64,000 bases of DNA, from the NCBI RefSeq assembly GCF_002776525.5, contig NC_045437.1:135672621-135736620 (forward strand). Reading direction: 5' to 3'. The notes beneath the pieces are model-generated. The model was not told the origin of the DNA. It saw only the letters and a program-made list of their open reading frames with translations, and searched no databases. Below, piece by piece: positions 11,738 through 22,621 of the stretch. Both the position numbers and the translations under genes were made by a program. The stretch is from Piliocolobus tephrosceles (Eukaryota > Chordata > Mammalia > Primates > Cercopithecidae). Positions within the stretch are counted from its first letter, which is position 1; every line of letters begins with the position of its first letter.

Positions 11738-13053
11738 TTTCTTTTTTTTTATTCATGTATTTATTCCACAGTCAAAATAAGTCATAATTTAAAGCTCTAA
11801 TATTTGTAAAAGATAACAGAGACTCAGTGGCACAGCTGCATTAGCAAAGCAGACACCAGTCTAAAGTGTAACACTAAACAGGTGTTCTCAGTTCCCATGG
11901 GGGAATAAATACACAGCATTACACATACAATTTCACTAAAGATCAGAGATGAAGCCAGTAGCCCTTTGAAATGAACTGCCCAATGAATACAGGCAGACTA
12001 CAGATAATTTCTATTAAGATTTTACTGTAAGATAGAAAAATTCCCAAGGTGACTACTAACTTGAGCCCCTCCTTTCATGCTCCTGGCCTTGGCTCCTGTC
12101 TTCTTTCCTCAGCTGCATCCAAATCCAAAAAGGCTTCTCTACCCCATGCTCAAAAATGCAAACTCAAGTCCCTAAGGTCCTTAGCACAGACTGACGTGAA
12201 TAAGCCCGTGGACAACCTGCATCCAGAACCGCCAGGGAAATCAGGAACACAAGCATAGAGCACGTTTCTTTAAACGATAGTTTTAATCATCGAATGAGCT
12301 CTGAAGCCATATGCTTTTCCTAAACAAACCGAAACACTGTCTTCATATCTTTCTATTCTTGCAATAATGTTAAGTAAGCCACCCAAGTAAAAAAAAAAAA
12401 AATTAACAGAAACAATGAAAAATGAGAAATCAGGCTGGGCAAGGTGGCTCATTCCTGTAATCCCAGCACTCTGGGAGGCCAAGGCGGGAGGATCACCTGA
12501 GGTCAGGAGTTTGAGACCAGCCTGCCCAACATGACGAAACCCCGTCTTTACTAAAAAATACAAAAATTAGCTGGTTGTGGTAGCAGACTCCTGTACTCCC
12601 AGCTACTTGGGAGACTAAGGCTGGAGAATCCCTTGAACCCAGGAGGCTGAGGTTGCAGTGAGTGACGATGGTGCCACTGCAGTCCCGCCTGGGCAACTCC
12701 ATCTCAAAAAAAAGAAAAAGGAAAAATGAAAATTCAAGGGATTTACACCAAAAAACAAACTAGTCCTCTGCAACCTAACTCACTCCTTAGTTTTGGGGCT
12801 GTGAAGCCACGTAGAGGGCGATCAGGTAGTAGATGGTCCCTCCCACAGTTCAGCACCATGGCTGTCCCGTAACGCATTTGGTCAGGCAGGCCTTGTTTCA
12901 GGTGGATGGTCACACTGTCAGACTTCTGGAAAAACTTCTGCAGTTCTGGAACTTTATTTTTCCCAGCAGATTCACATGCAGTGGAATTGAAGGTCAGTTT
13001 AGTTGGTGTGGCAAACATGATATCAGTGGTGCTTCTGCAAAAACCACAGGCTT
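11738..13053 (-). pseudogene. COX7A2L: COX7A2L processed pseudogene, 5' truncated, Alu-interrupted
   Basis: The minus strand from 13051 to 12787 matches the C-terminal two thirds of COX7A2L (also called SCAF1 or COX7RP, a respiratory supercomplex factor), with stretches such as FATPTKLT and AGKNKVPELQKFFQK. It has no introns. Two frame breaks are visible: two extra bases near 13019-13024 and one extra base near 12850. After the second break the true frame resumes as TVGGTIYYLIALYVASQPQN and stops at 12789-12787, one residue short of the parent. The likely 3' UTR continues to 11738, with an AATAAA (minus) near 11760 and a poly(A) tail seen as T-run 11741-11750. It is split by an Alu (12433-12720). 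The 5' side is cut by another Alu at 13054 and then the assembly gap. It is a dead copy. Confidence 0.85.
12433..12720 (+). mobile_element. Alu inside the COX7A2L retrocopy 3' UTR
   Basis: Flanks begin GAAAAATGAGAAATCA (12417-12432) and GAAAAATGAAAATTC (12721-12735), a decayed TSD. Confidence 0.94.
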
Positions 13054-13336
13054 GGCCGGGCACAGTGGCTCACACCTGTAATCCCAGCACTTTGGAGGCC
13101 AAGGCAGGTGGATCACCTGAGGTCGGGAGTTCGAGCCCAGCCTGGCCAACATGGTGAAACCCCATGTCTACTAAAAATACAAAAAATTAGCCAGGGATGG
13201 TGGCGGGTGCCTGTAATCTCAGCTACTTGGGAGGCTGAGGCAGGAGAATTGCTTGAACCCGGGAGGCGGAGGTTGCAGTGACCCAAGTTTACACCACTGT
13301 ACTCCAGCCTGGGCAACAAGAGCAAAGCTCCATGAA
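13054..13336 (+). mobile_element. Alu at the truncated 5' side of the retrocopy
   Basis: Full-length Alu starting GGCCGGGCACAG. Its tail expands into a purine repeat that ends in the gap, so the right TSD is not visible. Confidence 0.95.
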
Positions 13337-13415
13337 GAAAGAAAGAAAAGAAAGAAAAGAAAAGAAAAGAAAAGAAAAGAGAAGAGAAGAGAAGAGAAGA
13401 GAAGAGAAGAGAAGA
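13337..13415 (+). repeat. (GAAA)n/(GAGAA)n purine microsatellite
   Basis: Grown from the Alu tail: GAAA units pass into AAAAG and then AGAGA units. All purine on this strand, and it probably caused the gap. Confidence 0.97.
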
Positions 13416-13815
13416 NNNNNNNNNNNNNNNNNNNNNNNNNNNNNNNNNNNNNNNNNNNNNNNNNNNNNNNNNNNNNNNNNNNNNNNNNNNNNNNNNNNNN
13501 NNNNNNNNNNNNNNNNNNNNNNNNNNNNNNNNNNNNNNNNNNNNNNNNNNNNNNNNNNNNNNNNNNNNNNNNNNNNNNNNNNNNNNNNNNNNNNNNNNNN
13601 NNNNNNNNNNNNNNNNNNNNNNNNNNNNNNNNNNNNNNNNNNNNNNNNNNNNNNNNNNNNNNNNNNNNNNNNNNNNNNNNNNNNNNNNNNNNNNNNNNNN
13701 NNNNNNNNNNNNNNNNNNNNNNNNNNNNNNNNNNNNNNNNNNNNNNNNNNNNNNNNNNNNNNNNNNNNNNNNNNNNNNNNNNNNNNNNNNNNNNNNNNNN
13801 NNNNNNNNNNNNNNN
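13416..13815. other. Assembly gap (400 N)
   Basis: Exactly 400 unresolved bases directly after a GAAAA/GAGAA purine repeat. The round number suggests a placeholder or estimated length. The right TSD of the Alu at 13054 and the 5' end of the COX7A2L retrocopy may be inside. Confidence 0.99.
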
Positions 13816-14034
13816 CAGGGAAGAAGAACGTTATTTATTAGATCTTTTCAAAACAAAAAAACTAAGACAATAATATCTTCAATTGTTGCCAAGTCTCTAC
13901 TCCTCCCACCCTGCAATAGGCTGTTGAGCTTTGGGATTGTGTTTAAAGGATTTAGCTGAAGACAAAACTTCTTGCTACCTCTGGATCTTGGCAATCAATA
14001 CTATGCTCAGGCAGATACAACAGATAACAGAATT
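13816..14034. other. Unique sequence after the gap
   Basis: No COX7A2L similarity was recognised here, so the rest of the retrocopy is either in the gap or was never copied. Confidence 0.5.
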
Positions 14035-14280
14035 ATTATTTATAATAGCCACTACCATTTATTGAATGGTAGAAATACTCACTGCCTTGTGTTAAATGCT
14101 TTACACACTTAGTTCGTGCTAACAAAAGCATGATATTCTCATCCCCATTTGACAAGTGAGGAAACTGAGGCTCAGAGAGGTTCTGTAACATCCAGATTCA
14201 CACCATCAACAGTGGCCTGGTCAGGATTCACACTTAGGTTAAGGCCCCCAGAAAACCCATGCTCTTAACCACTTGGCATT
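14035..14280 (+). repeat. MIR
   Basis: Nearly complete: CATTTATTGAATGG, then GACAAGTGAGGAAACTGAGG, then CTCAGAGAGGTTCTG. Confidence 0.9.
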
Positions 14281-14479
14281 GGTGCAGGCAGCCCTGTGGG
14301 TTCTTCTGTGAGGGGTAAGAAGAGGAACAGGTCAGAGGGAGTGAGGACTACCCACATCCCCACAACACTTAGCCCTGGGCATTGCCCTAGGGTCAGAGCC
14401 CAGCCACTATCTTTGTCTCTCCAGAGGCTGCCTTGACAGCATCAATGTGGTTGAAAGGGATCTGAGAGAGGGTTTTGTT

Positions 14480-14760
14480 TATTTTTGTTTCTATTTTTTG
14501 AGATAAAATTCACATAACATAAAATTCACCATTTTAAATGGTACAACTTAGTGGCATTTAGTACACTCACAATGCTGTGTAACCGCCACCTCTATCTAGT
14601 TCCAAAACCTTTACATCACCCTTAAAGGAAGCCTCATCAGGTCATCACTCCCCATTGCCCCTTCTCCCCAGCTTCTCGAAACCACTAAGCTGCTTTCTGT
14701 CTCTACGATTTACCTCTTCTGGATATTGCATATAAATGGAATTTCCTCCAGGAGATTTCT
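14480..14760. repeat. L1M-type 3' UTR fragment
   Basis: TTGAGATAAAATTCACATAA, then CACCATTTTAAATGGTACAA, then TCCCCATTGCCCCTTCTCCC match a common old L1 3' region. Confidence 0.65.
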
Positions 14761-15683
14761 CATAGGCACATAGTTGAGAGCTACTCATTTTATAGATAGG
14801 GGACCAATTCCCAAAGCACAGGCTGGAGATAATTCACCTTTTCATGCCTACCCTGACTTTCCATTTTGCTATTGTGCTGCCCCTTGGCTGTTGTCTCCTT
14901 GACGGGCCAATTTTCTGCCTATATTCACCTCACATCCACTCTAAACAAAACCTACTCAATCAATGAGCTAGGGATTATGTCTTCTCCTGAGCAGATAATG
15001 AGGAAATCTCAGTGATTCAATGTTTATCCTCTTGGCTTGACAGAGTCAAGAGGGTCAAAAATGTGACTGATTTTGATCGGAGGTCAGCAGTCCAAATAGC
15101 AACTTCTACCTGAACACAGGGTCCTCAGTGGGCAGGCACATAATTGAACTATCTCCTGCACTGGCCTTCACCCTCAGCATTGGAGCTCTGAACTGTATTA
15201 CATCTTTATAATAAATTATCTTTTTTTTTTTTTGAAACTGATTCCAGTACTTCATGTAGTAGCCATGGCAATGAGTATTGAACCTGATTTATCATATTCC
15301 TATCTATGAATTTTTTTTCCCTTATGCTTGGAGAAGGTAGGGGAAATCTTCAGAGCTGCTCAAAATGATAGTGCAGGTGCAGAGTGGAAGAGGCAGCCAC
15401 TCGACCGCGGCTGCCTTGTTCGTGCAGAAGAAAGGGAAATGAATCGCACTTATTGGAGGCTTCAGATTCAAGCACATTTTCACTTTTAATGCTTTCAGCA
15501 ATTATGTGGAGCAGCTGTGTTATGGTCCCACTTTGCAGATACAAAAAAACAAGGCTCAGCTGGTAAATAGATTCAGAACCAGGTATGAATCCCTCATGAT
15601 TCCAAAACCTCTTTCCTTTACAACCCAGGGCCTGAGGATCACAAAGAATAAAAGGCATTTTCCTCTTCCTAGAGTTTACACTT
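14761..15683. other. Intergenic, no gene seen
   Basis: Unique-looking sequence. 15430-15640 resembles a degraded MIR (CACTTTGCAGATACAAAAAA). Confidence 0.4.
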
Positions 15684-15979
15684 TTTTTTTGTTTTTCTTA
15701 GAGTCTCCCTCTGTCACCCAGGCTGCAGTGCAATGGTGCAATCTTGGCTCACTGCAACCTCTGTCTCCCGGATTCAAGTGATCATCCTGCCTCATCCTCC
15801 CAAGTAGCTGGGATTACAGGTGTGTGCCACCACCCCCAGCCAATTTTTTGTATTTTTAGTAGAGATGGGGTTTTGCCATATTGGCCAGGCTGGTCTCCAA
15901 CTCCTGACCTCAGGTGATCTGCCTATCTTGGCCTCCCAAAGTACTAGGATAACATGCGTAAGCCACCGTGCCTAGCCAT
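15684..15979 (-). mobile_element. Alu
   Basis: Perfect TSD AGAGTTTACACTT at 15671-15683 and 15980-15992. Confidence 0.95.
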
Positions 15980-16032
15980 AGAGTTTACACTTCTATTGTT
16001 GTCACAGCTACCAACTTCCATGAGCATGTATT

Positions 16033-16205
16033 CTTTTTATTTTTTTCATGGTGGAAGAGACAAGATTTTATTCTATTGAAGCCAATAACAAATAAGACTA
16101 TCTTAGATCCTGGGTCTCAGACAGAACTGAGTGTTTAAGAAGAGTGCAGGAGAAGGTGGAGAAAGTGGTCCTCTTCAGCCCGGGTTCTTCTTCCTCTTGC
16201 TCCTG
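16033..16205 (-). pseudogene. Possible 3' end of an unidentified processed retrocopy
   Basis: On the minus strand an AATAAA lies at about 16067-16072, and an A-rich run (T-rich on plus, 16031-16047) follows about 20 bases later, as in a polyadenylated retrocopy. Upstream there is a basic end SKRKKNPG followed by a stop. No parent gene was recognised and no TSD was found. Confidence 0.25.
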
Positions 16206-16640
16206 CCACAATGTCAGAATCAACAGCTGGCTGAGTAACTCCCGCCATCTCTCAAAGCTGCCTTCCCCACTACCTCCTGGCAGAGCAGTGAAGTGACACA
16301 GACCTAGATTCCAGTCCTGACTCTCTGCATCTCCCTCATCTGCAAGGTGAGGATGATGCTAGTACCTACTTCATATACATCCTTAATCCCACCATATCCC
16401 CCATATCCATTCTCCCCTGCTTCCCTTTCAGTAATTAAAAACCCCCAAGCTGTAGTTGGACACACTGCCATCCAGCTAAAGACTACATTTCCCAAGGTTT
16501 CTTGCAGCCAAGTGTGTCCATGTGACCAGGTTCTGGCCAATTAGCATTACCAAATAAAATACAGGATGCAGGGTTAAATTTGAATTTCAGATAAACAACT
16601 AATAATCTGTTAGTAGAGTATGTCCCAAATTAAAAGTCCA

Positions 16641-16643
<3 letters not shown>
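16206..16643. other. Intergenic, no feature recognised
   Basis: 16290-16360 has a MIR-like phrase (CTGCATCTCCCTCATCTGCA). Otherwise unassigned. Confidence 0.35.

Positions 16644-16685
<42 letters not shown>
16644..16685. repeat. (TG)n microsatellite
   Basis: About 20 uninterrupted TG units abutting a reverse Alu, replacing its usual T-rich tail. Confidence 0.97.
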
Positions 16686-16686
<1 letters not shown>

Positions 16687-16951
16687 TTGAGTCTTGCTCT
16701 ATCACCCATGCTGGAGTGCAGTGGTGTGATCTCGGCTCACTGCAAGCTCTGCCTCCCATGTTCACGCCATTCTCCTGCCTCAGCCTCCCGAGTAGCTGGG
16801 ATTACAGGTGCGTGCCCCACACTCGGCCAATTTTTGTATTTTTAGTAGAGATGGGGTTTCACCATGTCGGCCAGGCTGGCCTCGAACTCCTGACCTCAAG
16901 TGATCCACCCACCTCGGCCTCCCAAAGTGCTGGGAGCCACTGTGCCTGGCC
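16686..16951 (-). mobile_element. Alu with deleted 5' segment
   Basis: Alu body on the minus strand. Near 16935 the usual GATTACAGGCGTGA is missing, so CTGGGAGCC is joined directly. Confidence 0.93.
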
Positions 16952-17561
16952 CAATAATTTTTTAGTATAAGTATGCCCCATTTGTACAAAAAAGTATGGT
17001 TATTGAAATTCAAATTTAACTGGGTTTACTGCATTTTTATATGCCAAATCTGACAACCCTATGGCTAATGAAATATAAGAGAAAGTAATGTCTATAACTC
17101 CGAGGCCACGCCCTTAAGACTAGGGGGCATGCCCTCATTTCCCTTTGCTCTTCCTGCTGGCTGCAACACAATTATCAAGGGTGGCATGCATCATCTTTGA
17201 CCCTATCCACTGCAGCAGTGCTCTGAGACATACACAGTACATCAGCTGAATACAAGGAGCCCAGGCTCTAAAATGACCTAGGGAAATATTGCTGCTCTGC
17301 TCTACAGAACCACCCACTAGCCCATACTTGTATATCTGAGAGAAAAATTAACTTCTGCCTCATTAAAGCTTCTATTATTTTGTTCTATATTAAGGCAGCT
17401 AGACCAATATCCAAATGAATGCAAAATTATAAATGAATTATGGTAATTTGGGTGCCTGGTACATCAGAAAGCCTCAAGAAATGTTTATCTCTTCTTCTTT
17501 TTAACAGGGTTGTCCCCTCTTTACCAAATTTCACAGCCCTGTTTTAAAATAATTTGACATC
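16952..17561. other. Intergenic, no gene seen
   Basis: Repeat-poor. Nothing recognised beyond short A/T runs. Confidence 0.4.
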
Positions 17562-17822
17562 CTTTTTTTTTTTTTTTTGATACAGGGTCTCACTCTGTCG
17601 CCCAGGCTGGAGTACAATGGCACAATCATAGCTGATTGCAGCCTCCACCTCCTGGGCTCAAACAATCCTCCCACCTGAGCCTCCTGAGTAGCTGGGACTA
17701 CAGACGTGCACCACCACACCCAGCTATATTTTTAAATTTTTTGTAGAGAAGGGGTCTTACTATGTTGTCCAGGTTGGTCTCCAACTTCTAGCCTCAAGCA
17801 ATCTTCCCGCCTCAGCCTACCA
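17562..17822 (-). mobile_element. 5'-truncated Alu
   Basis: Starts with an 18-base T-run, ends at CCTCAGCCTACC. The first part of the Alu is absent. Confidence 0.93.
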
Positions 17823-18581
17823 GCTGGCATCCTCTTCCTTTATCAGCAGCTCCTGAAAGCCCTGTTTGTTTCAAAGCACCAGAGTGAGGCTAGAGGACTT
17901 CAGTTGCAAGCTGAACTTCCTACTTGATATTTTGTATCTACTTTGTTGCCTGCCTTCCCCAAGGAAAGGTAAGCTCCATTAGGACAGGGAGTTTGTCTCT
18001 TTTGTTCAAGGCTGTACTCCCAGGACCTCAAACAGGACCTAACAATTAGACGGGACTGGATGAATGTTTTTTAATAGATAAATAGATATGGCTATGGAGA
18101 TACACCAGGATCACCAACAAGCCAGGAAGACTTTATCAATGACTTCCTCCACAGGGTGACAAGAAAAGTAACCAAACTGCTATGTGTATGATTATGGTGA
18201 TGATTCACTAGAGAAAACTCCAGGCTTTTGGTGTAAAGCCTGACTCCTTATTGAGATGGAAATCTCTACCAGGTAAGAAGTAACATTTCCACAAAATGTT
18301 AGAACTGAAGGGATCTGAAGTCCAAGCCCCAGAGCAGGAAACAGAAAGAGAATGGAGTCATGCCCACCGTAGCAACTGATATCTGCAAAGGACATTTTAC
18401 CTTACAAAGCATTTTCACAACCTTCTCAGTTGACCCTCACCATGATTCTGCCAGGCTAGTGGGGGTAATACTGGTATAGTTAAAATTATACTTAAATACA
18501 ATTGTTAGCCTACTGAACTGTGAACTTAAAAATGGTTAAGATGATACATTTTAAGTTATAGGTATTTTACCACAATTAAAA
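17823..18581. other. Intergenic, partly old repeat
   Basis: 17950-18060 fits an L2 end (AAGCTCCATTAGGACAGGGA). 18500-18580 resembles an L1M 3' end (TGAACTGTGAACTTAAAAAT). No gene seen. Confidence 0.45.
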
Positions 18582-18703
18582 ATACAAGTTATTATATATA
18601 TAATTACATATATATTATATATATAAAGTTGTGGCTAATAATTATATATAATATATAATAATTATATATATACACTATATGTATAATTATTAGCCACAAC
18701 TTT
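18582..18703. repeat. AT-rich palindrome with 22-bp perfect arms
   Basis: 18625-18646 is the exact reverse complement of 18682-18703 (22 of 22). The 35-base spacer is almost pure A/T, and a further TA-rich run precedes the left arm. The arms contain GTGGCTAATA and TATTAGCCAC, so the structure is not just low-complexity AT. It could form a hairpin or cruciform. Confidence 0.9.
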
Positions 18704-18798
18704 GTTTTGCAGATAAACCAAGTAAAGCTCAGGAAGGCTTTGACTTTTAAATGTCACACAGCTAGGGATTAGGGAAGCTAGCCTCAACATTGGGACCT
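18704..18798 (+). repeat. MIR-like fragment
   Basis: GATAAACCAAGTAAAGCTCA, then ATGTCACACAGCTAGGGATT. Short MIR remnant between palindrome and Alu. Confidence 0.55.
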
Positions 18799-19022
18799 TT
18801 TTTTTTCTTTTTTTTTTTTTTTTTGTTGAGACAGAGTCTGGCTCTGTTACCCAGGCTGGAGTGCAGTGGTGCAGTCACAGCTCAGGCAGCCTCAACCTCC
18901 CAGATTCAATTGATCCTTCCACCTCAGCCTCTGGGTAGCTGGGACTATAGGCACGCACAACCACACCCAGCTAATTTTTGTATTTTTTGTAGAGACAGCA
19001 TTTCGCCATGTTGGCCAGGCTT
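18799..19022 (-). mobile_element. 5'-truncated Alu
   Basis: TSD ACATTGGGACCT (18787-18798) and ACACTGGGACTT (19023-19034). Confidence 0.92.
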
Positions 19023-19034
19023 ACACTGGGACTT

Positions 19035-19552
19035 CTGAGTCAAGTCTTGCACATCCTCCCCAAGGGAGAGGGAACCTTCACTGCACAAACAACTTTCACT
19101 CCACAACATGCCAAGAACCAACCTGAACCTAGAGGATCAGGGCCCCAGGTTTTCCAAGGAGACTTCCAATGTGCTTAATGCAGCACAGCTGCTCATCAAA
19201 CTTGGTTACCATGACACCATGCAGAGGGGTGGCTAATCCAACAGACAACAGTTCAATACAGACTGTGTGCCATTTATTCTCATTTTGTAGCAATTAATTT
19301 GCTTGGGGACCAAGTGTGCTCAATGGTTACATTAACATCCAAAGTAAAATTAAACATTTATGCATCTTTTATCTCCTCATTTCCAAAAGGATAAATCCTG
19401 CCAGTGTCTGCAAAAGATACTTTCATTGACATTGTTTATCTGTTCCACTTGATTCAAGATTACACTTGAGAAACAAGAACTAACATACCATAGTGTTTTT
19501 ATATAGGAGTGATGACTAAAGGGGGCCAGATATTAAAAAACATCTAGCCTCG
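19035..19552. other. Intergenic, no feature recognised
   Basis: Mostly unique, moderately AT-rich. No gene or clear repeat. Confidence 0.4.
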
Positions 19553-19848
19553 GGCTGGGCTTGGTGGCTTATGCCTGTGATCCCAGCACTTTGGGAGGCC
19601 GAGGCTGGCAGATCACCTAAGGTCAGGAGTTCGAGACCGGCCTGACCAACATGGAGAAACCCCATCTCTGCCAAAAATACAAAATTAGTTGGGCATGCTG
19701 GCGCATGCCTGTAATCCCAGCTACTCAGGAGGCTGAGGCAGGAGAATCCCTTGAACCTGGGAGGCAGAGGTTGCAGTGAGCCAAGAACACGCCACTGCAC
19801 TCCAGCGTGGACAACAGGAGCAAAACTCCATCTCAAAAAAAAAAAAAG
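19553..19848 (+). mobile_element. Alu
   Basis: Full length with a 13-A tail. Flanks ATCTAGCCTCGG and TTCTAGCTTCAGG are a decayed TSD. Confidence 0.94.
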
Positions 19849-20229
19849 TTCTAGCTTCAGGATTCTGGTGCCACATAAATGCAGTGTAATATGACATAAA
19901 GAATCAGGCCTGATTATTAGGAACTCCATAAAGGCTTCTCAGAAGAATCCCTCTGAGTTTCTTCAGTCTGTATTTAATACAAAGCTTGTGCTAGGGAGGG
20001 CAGAAGGGTTTCATCTCATGTGCCAGCTTTGTTCAAATGTCAAAATCACTGTTAAGAAAGAGTCTGAGGCCTAATTATAAGAGTCACAGTTATAGCATGG
20101 AGCAAATGTATTACAGTTGTCTGGTTTTTTGTCCTCTGCCAGCTCTCCCACCTCAATTAGATCATGTTTGTCTCTTTCATCTGAGCTGCCTGATCTTAAC
20201 TCAGTATCAGGCTTCTAAGGATGTGCATA
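19849..20229. other. Intergenic, no feature recognised
   Basis: No gene or clear repeat. Confidence 0.4.
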
Positions 20230-20450
20230 AAGGTTAACTCTGGAATCAAAGAGACTTGTGTTTGAATCTTAGCTCCATCATTTACCACCTGTATGACCTT
20301 GGAGAAGTTACCAAACCTCTCTGGTCCTGTTTTCTCATCTCAAAAATAGGGGATAATAATATGCCTACCTCGTAGGATTGTTGTGTAAATTAGACAAGAC
20401 AATATGTGCAAAGCACTGAGCACAGTGCCTGATGTCACTAAGAGTTCAAT
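20230..20450 (+). repeat. MIR
   Basis: TGTATGACCTTGGAGAAGTT, then CTCTGGTCCTGTTTTCTCAT, then GTGCAAAGCACTGAGCACAG. Confidence 0.9.
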
Positions 20451-20822
20451 CAATGGGCTATAAATATATGTCCCACAATGCCTAGCACTCTGTCACTCAC
20501 ATAGCCTGGTCTCAGTAAGCGTTTCTTAGCTGTTATCTCAAGATCCTGAGAATGAGTGATCTCTTGTTTTTTGTTGCATTTTGCTCAGTGCTAGCTAGTA
20601 TTTATTGGGCACATGCTATGTTCTAAGCACTGTTTCAAGTGTTGTATGTGTATTAATTTGTTTATTCCTCTACAATCCAATAGTTCTATTGGTGGGGAGA
20701 AAAGAAATGCGTATTCAGGCAGTCTGGCTCCCACACATCTGCCCTCTTGATCACTGTTTTCACTGTCTCTGCCAAGGAGCAGCTGTCACTTCTTTTGTAA
20801 TAAGAAAGACAAAATGAAACAG
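20451..20822. other. MIR/L2-like remnants
   Basis: 20590-20660 has a MIR start (TATTTATTGGGCACATGCTA). The rest is unassigned. Confidence 0.45.
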
Positions 20823-20975
20823 TTTTCTTAAATTAGCTGGGCATGGTGACATGCACCTTTAGTCCCAGCTGCTTGAGAGACTGAGACCGGAGGATCCCTT
20901 GAGCACGAGAAGTCAAGATGAGGCCCCTACACTCCAGCCTGGGCGAAAAAGTGATACCCTGTATCTTAAGATTTT
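20823..20975 (+). mobile_element. Alu fragment (right half)
   Basis: TTAGCTGGGCATGGTGACAT to CACTCCAGCCTGGGCGAAAA. The left monomer is absent. Confidence 0.88.
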
Positions 20976-21195
20976 ATTTAAAAATCAGATTTTAAATACA
21001 TATTTGTTGAATAATTGTCAACTCCTATATGAATCTCTAAGAACCTCAAGATTGAGAGATTGACATTCCTTTTAATTCAAAAATTGTTATGGAGAGCAAA
21101 AACGTAAGGCATTGGGCAAGATGCTATGGGAAATATAAGAAACAGAGGAAATACTGTCTTCTCTTTAAGAGCCTGTAGATGTGGAAGGTGAATTA
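20976..21195. other. Intergenic remnant
   Basis: 21030-21190 resembles the unassigned ancient repeat (GCATTGGGCAAGATGCTATG). Confidence 0.35.
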
Positions 21196-21379
21196 TTATT
21201 GTTAATAGCTGACAGTCATTTAGGGCTTATATGTTCCCAGTCACTGTGCTAAAAGCTTTACCTACATTATCTCATTTAATCCTTATAGCAAACGGATTAG
21301 AACGGTGCAGTCGATATCCCCATTGTGTGAATGAGGAAACCAAAGCCTTCAAAGGTTAATGACTTGCTTGGGATTCCAA
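21196..21379 (+). repeat. MIR
   Basis: CACTGTGCTAAAAGCTTTAC, then ATCTCATTTAATCCTTATAG, then GAATGAGGAAACCAAAGCC. Confidence 0.88.
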
Positions 21380-22620
21380 GAAGGAACGTTTGTATAGGCT
21401 AAATGGCACATGGCTGCCACAGGCAACAATTCTATCCATCTTTCTTTTCCCCACTGTGTCTTGAAGAGCAGGGAACTTGAGAGGTGTCTGAAATCCTCCT
21501 GGTGAAATGAATACCGACTTTGTAATATACTCCCCTCACTAAATATCAGTGCATTTACCAGACACTAAATTTTAAATGCAGGCACCTGCAGAGCTAGTGC
21601 GTTCTAAAGAATCCCACTCCCTGAGTTTATGGGCCTCTTCTTACCTCTCTTCCACTAACACCTCTTTTTCCACCTTCAGCATTTGGACATGGGGCTAGAT
21701 GGAGAGGAAACTATCTCCCTGCTTTTGTTTGCTAATTCCCAATTTCAAGATGTTCTATTACGCCTGATGTATGGCCTGACAGGGCTCATTCTAGTCCACA
21801 ACACTGAGCTTGTAAAATGCACAGGGGAAAATTTACTAACGATTGCGTTCACCTTAATGCACTGTAGGGAATTTTTTAAGTGAAAAAGGCTCAATAAGCA
21901 GGGACATTTTAAACAGCCAATTATGAATAACAATCGCTTGTTGACTGAGTGCAGTAGATCTTCCAGCTCATTCGGTTTTCATCTAATTAAATCTCTCATT
22001 TCCACGGGCAGCATGCCGTACAAGCTTATGTTTGCCTTTGTCGGCAGGAGATAATCAATAAGAGAAATGTAGATGCATTTCAGCATTTATTAGCAGCTCA
22101 ATTGGAAATTGTTTTATTTTAATAACATCCTTCTCTTCGTTCTGTTCAGGGTAAATCGACAGCTTTGATGAATAATAGACAACAGAAAATTGGTTTATAT
22201 TATCCCATTGAGAAGCAAAGAAATCGGAGAATGAAAGAAAGCTCAGAGAGAAACTGAAAAACGCTTTAAAACTGAATTTTCTTTGTTATGAAAAAAGGAA
22301 AAACAAACAAAAATGCTTTCCATTCACTCTAAAAGATTATTAAAACAACTTGACTTCAGCCTATGAAGGAAATGACAGTAAACTCTTACTTTCTGAAGCT
22401 TTTCACCACTTTTACTTGCATCTGACATTTAATTATTCTTCATTAATTTCCACAGGAGTGAGAACAACATGGATTAGAAAGGGAAGAACCTGGTGCAAAA
22501 TACTATTTGTTCACCAGAAATGAACTCAAATATCCAAATGTTCACTTTCTCAAATAGTGGACACACTGATAGGAGTAGGAAGTCTTAAGAACAAACATGG
22601 GCGGTCCGCTATAATGAGTT
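21380..22620. other. Repeat-poor AT-rich block, possible conserved non-coding element
   Basis: About 1.2 kb without a recognisable transposon, unusual for this window. The core at 21890-22260 is rich in homeobox-like and HMG-like words: CCAATTATG at 21918-21926, AACAAT at 21929-21934, CTAATTAA at 21983-21990, CCTTTGTC near 22035, and GATAATCAATAAG near 22050. CpG sites are retained among AT-rich sequence. No convincing reading frame is present. The enhancer idea is inference only. Confidence 0.4.
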
Positions 22621-22621
22621 A

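Noticed and set aside
13253..13873. 206-codon frame across the gap
   Set aside because: Most of it is N, and the rest is Alu plus purine repeat.
19516..19929. 137-codon minus-strand open frame
   Set aside because: It is the reverse translation of an Alu and flanks. The same peptide pattern appears at many Alus in the window.
21683..21883. 66-codon open frame in the repeat-free island
   Set aside because: Short, with no recognisable domain or splice sites. The island looks regulatory rather than coding.
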